A stretch of 39,851 bases of DNA. It comes from DATLWN01 sp964492895 (GTDB taxonomy: Bacteria; Pseudomonadota; Zetaproteobacteria; Mariprofundales; Mariprofundaceae). Below the pieces are notes generated by a model. That model saw only the letters and a list, made by a program, of their open reading frames with translations. It had not been told where the DNA came from and did no database searches. The position numbers and the translations under genes are program-made. The stretch is from positions 1 to 39,851 of the forward strand of contig CAZBLR010000019.1 of the NCBI GenBank assembly GCA_964492895.1, written 5' to 3'. Below, piece by piece: positions 36,701 through 39,851 of the stretch (position 1 is the first letter of the stretch; each line of letters opens with the position of its first letter).

Positions 36701-37132
36701 ATGAAGAAGACGATGATGATCGCCGCGGCCGCTGTATTGATCGTTGGCGGCATGTGCGTCGCCAGCACGGATGCCAGCGCCGCCGTTTGGGGAAAGTGCA
36801 AGGCCTGCCATAATTTCACCCCGGTGAACAAGGTGGGTCCGGGCCTGGGCAAGGGCATGCTGAACGGTAAGGAAGAGCCGGGCGACTACATGCGCGTGGC
36901 CGGCACCCATCCCGGCTTCCACTATGTGTTTGCCAAGTACATCCCGGCCGGCAAGGCCTGGCACTGGGATGAGGATCATCTGCGCCAGTGGATGTGCAAT
37001 TCCAAGGAAGCCATCAAGAAGTTCACCGGCAATCCGGATGCGCGGACGATGATGCCGCCGCAGCATGTCTGCGATAAGGCGGCCCAGGACGAGGTCCTGG
37101 CCAAGCTGAAGGAAATCGCCGGATACAAGTAA
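36701..37132 (+). CDS. Single-haem cytochrome c, class I (4 of 4)
   Basis: A 143-residue periplasmic cytochrome not closely related to the three before it. The signal peptide is MKKTMMIAAAAVLIVGGMCVASTDASA. The haem site is CKACH (Cys33, Cys36, His37), followed by VGPGLGKG. The distal Met is in ARTMMPP (Met117/118) near the C-terminal helix, as in class I cytochromes. Two further Cys (99 and 124) could form a disulfide. A long Trp/His-rich insert (GFHYVFAKYIPAGKAWHWDEDHL) lies between the haem motif and the Met loop. It shares its leader with the preceding genes, so co-regulation is likely. Confidence 0.9.
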   Translation: MKKTMMIAAAAVLIVGGMCVASTDASAAVWGKCKACHNFTPVNKVGPGLGKGMLNGKEEPGDYMRVAGTHPGFHYVFAKYIPAGKAWHWDEDHLRQWMCNSKEAIKKFTGNPDARTMMPPQHVCDKAAQDEVLAKLKEIAGYK

Positions 37133-37167
37133 GCCCGGAAACAGGCGAGCTTAGGCGATGCATCGAC

Positions 37168-37195
37168 AGGGCGGCCCACGGGCCGCCCTTTTTTG
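37168..37195 (+). terminator. Intrinsic terminator after cytochrome cluster
   Basis: AGGGCGGCC-CACG-GGCCGCCCT followed by TTTTT. This is the one hairpin in the cluster with a full T run and is a convincing Rho-independent terminator. Confidence 0.9.
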
Positions 37196-37232
37196 TGCTG
37201 ACGTTGGCGGCGCACCCCCGTAGCATCCGTGC

Positions 37233-37673
37233 ATGGCCATCCTCAACCGGCGCGCGCGCCATGAATACCACATCCTGGAGACGTTCGAGGCCGGCATCAT
37301 GCTGACCGGGCCCGAGGTCAAGTCGATCCGCCTGGGGCAGGCCAACCTGGCCGAGGCCCACTGCATCATCCGCAACCGCCGCGTGCTGCTGATCGGTTGC
37401 CACATCAGCCCCTACAAACCGGCGGCGATGAACAACCCCGGCGATCCGACGCGCTCGCGCGAGCTCTTGCTGCACAAGCAGGAGCTGGGCCGCCTGGCCG
37501 GCAAACTGAAGGAGAAGGGCCTGACGCTCGTGCCCCTGAAGCTGTATTTCAACGATCGTGGCTTCGCCAAGCTGGAGATCGGGCTGGCCCGCGGCAAGAA
37601 GCTCCACGACAAGCGCGAGGCCGCCAAGGAGCGCGATGTGCGCCGCGACCTGCAGCGCCGTTACAAGATGTAA
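37233..37673 (+). CDS. smpB: SsrA-binding protein SmpB
   Basis: SmpB binds tmRNA and brings it to stalled ribosomes. The 146-residue protein has NRRARHEYHILETFEAGIMLTGPEVKSIRLGQANL at the start, CHISPYKPA, DPTRSRELLLHKQEL, GLTLVPLKLYFNDRGFAKLEIGLARGKKLHDKRE and the basic tail RDVRRDLQRRYK. All are standard SmpB features, and the length is slightly under the usual 155-160. No clear ribosome site precedes the ATG. I see no ssrA gene nearby. Confidence 0.96.
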   Translation: MAILNRRARHEYHILETFEAGIMLTGPEVKSIRLGQANLAEAHCIIRNRRVLLIGCHISPYKPAAMNNPGDPTRSRELLLHKQELGRLAGKLKEKGLTLVPLKLYFNDRGFAKLEIGLARGKKLHDKREAAKERDVRRDLQRRYKM

Positions 37674-37683
37674 TTCCGGGGCA

Positions 37684-37711
37684 GGCAGGCGGCCATTTTT
37701 TGCCGCCTGCC
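37684..37711. terminator. Hairpin after smpB
   Basis: GGCAGGCGGC and GCCGCCTGCC form a 10-bp stem around a CATTTTTT loop, 10 bases after the smpB stop. No T run follows the stem, so terminator function is likely but not certain. Confidence 0.6.
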
Positions 37712-37862
37712 GCCTGCTTGGTGATGCCTGTCACCATAAAGCATTGAAAATAAAAGTTTTCTAATCATGGGTTCACACTGGTCCCATGTTGCCTGCGTAC
37801 ATTGCTGGTTGTGAGGCGGGCGCTTCGGCGTTCGCGAAACCAGGACACAAGGAGAAAGGACC

Positions 37863-37967
37863 ATGAAGAACAATGGCATGAAGGAACTGATGTATTCGAT
37901 CGTCGCTGCCGTGCTGGCCTTTTTCGGCACCGCTGCTTTTGCAGGCTTCGTCGAGTCCGTCCAGTAA
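37863..37967 (+). CDS. Micro-protein A, single hydrophobic segment
   Basis: A 34-residue ORF. AAGGAGAAAGG lies just before the ATG, which is the best reason to think it is translated. The product has KELMYSIVAAVLAFFGTAAFAGFVESVQ: a short basic start, one hydrophobic helix and a possible AFA cleavage site. It is clearly related to the 31-residue ORF 45 bases downstream (KEL, AAVL, FFGT, FA). No family is known to me. It could be a membrane micro-protein or a cleaved leader. The 189-base stretch before it (37674-37862) holds only the smpB hairpin and an AT-rich region. Confidence 0.6.
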   Translation: MKNNGMKELMYSIVAAVLAFFGTAAFAGFVESVQ

Positions 37968-38011
37968 GGACCGACGGGTCAAACCAAACACCCAATCAAG
38001 GGAGGTATGAA

Positions 38012-38107
38012 ATGAAAGAACTCTTCTACACGATCGGCGCTGCGGTGCTCACCTTTTTCGGCACCACCTCGTTCGCCCACTTTGTGGCGGCCACGCACAA
38101 CAGCTAA
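38012..38107 (+). CDS. Micro-protein B, paralogue of A
   Basis: A 31-residue ORF with GGGAGGTATGAA before its ATG. The product, KELFYTIGAAVLTFFGTTSFAHFVAATHNS, matches micro-protein A along its length (KEL-Y-I-AAVL-FFGT--FA-FV). Two adjacent paralogues that each have a ribosome site and share one downstream terminator argue for real small genes rather than chance. Function unknown; a membrane-inserted peptide is the simplest reading. Confidence 0.62.
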   Translation: MKELFYTIGAAVLTFFGTTSFAHFVAATHNS

Positions 38108-38127
38108 GACGTCCACCATTCGCAAAG

Positions 38128-38156
38128 GGGCCATCCGGAAACGGGTGGCCCTTTTT
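38128..38156 (+). terminator. Intrinsic terminator after micro-proteins
   Basis: GGGCCATCC and GGGTGGCCC pair over nine positions (one G-T) around GGAAAC, followed by TTTTT. It closes the micro-protein transcript. Confidence 0.88.
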
Positions 38157-38208
38157 GCATGGGGTCACGCCGATGGATTCACGGGTCAGGGACCGGGGTG
38201 GTCCACGT

Positions 38209-38238
38209 TTCGACAGCGGGATGATCGCCGTCTAGGCT
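38209..38238 (+). promoter_or_regulatory. Candidate promoter of lipoprotein gene
   Basis: TTCGAC (38209-38214), an 18-base spacer and TAGGCT (38233-38238), 54 bases before the ATG at 38293. Matches are moderate. Confidence 0.3.
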
Positions 38239-38292
38239 GGATGACGCTGGAGGTGGCGATGATCTCAAACCGGAAAGTTCGGGGAAGGCGCC

Positions 38293-38508
38293 ATGCGTAG
38301 CCTGATCTGCGTGATGGCCGTGCTGCTGGCGCTGGCGGCATGCGACAAGGCGAAGGAGCAGGGCCGGCAAACGGTCCGTACGCTCTCGGGCGGTCAGATG
38401 ATGGACCAAAAGCATGCGATGGAGCGGCAGCTCGACAAGGCCGAACAGCAGCAGAACGCGCGCTACGGCCAGCTCGGCGAACAGCCGAACCCGCCGGCCG
38501 GCCGGTAA
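38293..38508 (+). CDS. Small lipoprotein
   Basis: A 71-residue predicted lipoprotein. The signal peptide MRSLICVMAVLLALAAC ends in a lipobox (L-A-A-C, lipidated Cys17). Asp at the next position would, in enteric bacteria, favour inner-membrane retention. The mature 55 residues are charged and Gln-rich (ERQLDKAEQQQNARYGQ) and probably a helix. GGGGAAGG lies upstream of the ATG. No family recognised. Confidence 0.75.
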   Translation: MRSLICVMAVLLALAACDKAKEQGRQTVRTLSGGQMMDQKHAMERQLDKAEQQQNARYGQLGEQPNPPAGR

Positions 38509-38523
38509 GGTTGCGGCGCACAT

Positions 38524-38559
38524 AAAAAAGGAGGCCACCTGTCGGGCAGGGGCCTCCTT
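38524..38559. terminator. Bidirectional terminator between lipoprotein gene and ilvC
   Basis: AAGGAGGCC and GGCCTCCTT pair over nine positions, with an inner CCTG/CAGG stem. Read on the minus strand the stem is followed by six T, giving a good terminator for ilvC. On the plus strand it may also stop the lipoprotein transcript. Confidence 0.85.
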
Positions 38560-38579
38560 GTTCATGCGAGCGGAATCGA

Positions 38580-39596
38580 TCAGTTCTTGGACTTGTCCAC
38601 GATCTTCTTGATCCACGGCATCATGGCGCGCAGGCGCTCGCCGACCTGCTCGATCGGATGCGCGGCATTGAGGCGGCGGTAGGCGGTCATCGACGGGTAG
38701 TTCGTCGCACCCTCGAGGATGAACTGCTTGGCGTACTCGCCGGTCTGGATGTTGTGCAGCGCCTCGCGCATCGCCTTTCTCGACTCGTCGTTGATCACGC
38801 GCGGCCCGGTCACGTACTCGCCGTACTCGGCGTTGTTCGAGATCGAGTAGTTCATGTTGGCGATGCCGCCCTCGTACATCAGATCGACGATCAGCTTCAG
38901 TTCGTGCAGGCACTCGAAGTAGGCCATCTCGGGGGCATAGCCCGCCTCGACCAGGGTCTCGAAGCCGGCCTTGACCAGCTCCACGGCGCCGCCGCACAGC
39001 ACGGCCTGCTCGCCGAACAGGTCGGTCTCGGTCTCGTCCTTGAAGGTGGTCTCGATGATGCCGGTGCGGCCGCCGCCGATGGCCGAGGCGTAGGACAGGG
39101 CGATGGCCTTGGCATCGCCGGTGGCGTCCTGGTGCACGGCGATCAGGTCCGGGATGCCGCCGCCCTTCTCGAACTCGGAACGCACGGTGTGGCCCGGCGC
39201 CTTCGGGGCGATCATGATCACGTTCAGGTCGGCGCGCGGCACGACCTGGTTGTAATGGATGGCGAAGCCGTGGGCGAAGGCCAGCGTGGCGCCCTGCTTC
39301 AGGTTCGGCTCCAGCTGGTGCTTGTACAGCTGCGACTGGAACTCGTCCGGGGTCAGCACCATGACCACGTCGGCAGCCTTGACCGCCTCCTCGACGCCGG
39401 TGACCGGCAGCCCGGCCGCTTCGGCCTTGGCGGCGGAGGCGGAGCCCGGCCGCAGGGCCACGGTCACGTCCACGCCGGAGTCACGCAGGTTGTTGGCATG
39501 GGCATGCCCCTGCGAGCCGTAGCCGATGATGGCCACCTTCTTGCCCCGGATGATCGAGAGATCGGCGTCTTTGTCGTAATACACGGTCAGGCCCAT
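38580..39596 (-). CDS. ilvC: Ketol-acid reductoisomerase
   Basis: IlvC converts acetolactate-type substrates in valine, leucine and isoleucine synthesis using NADPH. The start giving MGLTVYYDKDADL is set by GGAGGAGTAG upstream on the minus strand; a longer ORF has no such site. The 338-residue length is that of class I KARI. Visible motifs: KVAIIGYGSQGHAHANNLRDSG (Rossmann), VTVALRPGS (NADPH phosphate loop), FAHGFAIHY, MIAPKAPGHTVR, DLFGEQAVLCGG with metal-binding Asp/Glu, FECLHELKLIVDLMYEGG and NYSISNNAEYGEYVTGP. No ilvBN is in view. Confidence 0.97.
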   Translation of the reverse strand: MGLTVYYDKDADLSIIRGKKVAIIGYGSQGHAHANNLRDSGVDVTVALRPGSASAAKAEAAGLPVTGVEEAVKAADVVMVLTPDEFQSQLYKHQLEPNLKQGATLAFAHGFAIHYNQVVPRADLNVIMIAPKAPGHTVRSEFEKGGGIPDLIAVHQDATGDAKAIALSYASAIGGGRTGIIETTFKDETETDLFGEQAVLCGGAVELVKAGFETLVEAGYAPEMAYFECLHELKLIVDLMYEGGIANMNYSISNNAEYGEYVTGPRVINDESRKAMREALHNIQTGEYAKQFILEGATNYPSMTAYRRLNAAHPIEQVGERLRAMMPWIKKIVDKSKN

Positions 39597-39635
39597 GGCG
39601 GCTACTCCTCCTGCTTCAGAACTGTCCCGGAACCG

Positions 39636-39651
39636 CTTGCCCGCAGGCAAG
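39636..39651 (-). promoter_or_regulatory. Small hairpin in the ilvC leader
   Basis: CTTGCC and GGCAAG form a 6-bp stem with a four-base loop, 40 bases upstream of ilvC. No leader peptide rich in branched-chain codons and no T run were seen, so attenuation is not supported. The 39597-39825 stretch otherwise holds only upstream regions of the two divergent genes. Confidence 0.3.
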
Positions 39652-39825
39652 TCGAACGGAAAGGGGCGCAGCATAATGGTTTTTCGGCGGGCCTGCATCC
39701 CCCTATCGCGCGTCGCCGGGCCCGCGGGCGTTCATCTCCAGTTCAGCATGCGACCCTACGCTGCCTTCGGCTCGGATTCCGGAATGCGGGGGAGAGGATA
39801 AACCGTGACCAAAGGAGAGCTGCGG

Positions 39826-39851
39826 ATGAGCAAACACATTCTGGGCATGGC
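39826..39851 (+). CDS. Start of an unidentified gene, cut by window end
   Basis: An ATG preceded by AAAGGAGAGC encodes MSKHILGM before the window ends. The strong ribosome site supports a real start. Too little is present to name it. Confidence 0.5.

Noticed and set aside
37674..37862. tmRNA (ssrA) gene next to smpB
   Set aside because: No tRNA-like ends, no tag-peptide frame and no CCA; the stretch is too short for ssrA.
39636..39651. Attenuator controlling ilvC
   Set aside because: No leader peptide with branched-chain codons, no alternative stem and no T run.

Overview
The window is a high-GC, gene-dense stretch of a Pseudomonadota chromosome. The rpoN-hpf-ptsN-hprK-rapZ-EIIA-HPr-EI order and the type II secretion operon fit the beta/gammaproteobacterial radiation or close relatives such as Acidithiobacillia or Zetaproteobacteria. 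I cannot name a genus. Four small c-type cytochromes near the right end suggest a respiratory, possibly chemolithotrophic lifestyle; this is inference.

Positions 23-11438 hold a near-complete type II secretion (T2SS) operon, gspC to gspM, with ATGA/GTGA-type overlaps. Two extra genes sit between gspF and gspG: a membrane protein with a TM2-like segment and a YidD-like protein. A run of 100 N lies inside gspM. The bases on either side repeat the same 9 bp, and merging them restores one open frame, so the gap looks like an assembly artefact.

Positions 11440-15210 form a lower-GC accessory block. Two tandemly duplicated exported proteins (the second with two inserted HYR domains) are followed by a secreted lipase-like alpha/beta hydrolase. 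Their position behind the T2SS operon makes them candidate cargo.

Positions 15478-19726 hold a cupin/JmjC-like protein, a convergent methyltransferase, a CpdA-like phosphoesterase, an RhlB-like helicase and a CAT-anticodon tRNA that is probably Ile2. Positions 19782-27099 run bolA-grxD-rpoN-hpf-ptsN-hprK-rapZ-EIIA(Man)-ptsH-ptsI. This is a regulatory PTS: no sugar-transporting EIIB/EIIC is visible. bioB and dapA follow, then a histidine kinase and a sigma-54-type response regulator whose GAFTGA loop reads GAFAGA, then a small exported protein.

Positions 32331-34980 hold clpB behind a good sigma-32 promoter, with a hairpin around its ribosome site. Positions 35055-37132 encode four single-haem cytochromes c. 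Three of them share a conserved leader, and each gene is followed by a GC-rich hairpin. smpB, two paralogous micro-proteins (34 and 31 aa), a small lipoprotein, ilvC (minus strand) and the start of a further gene complete the window.
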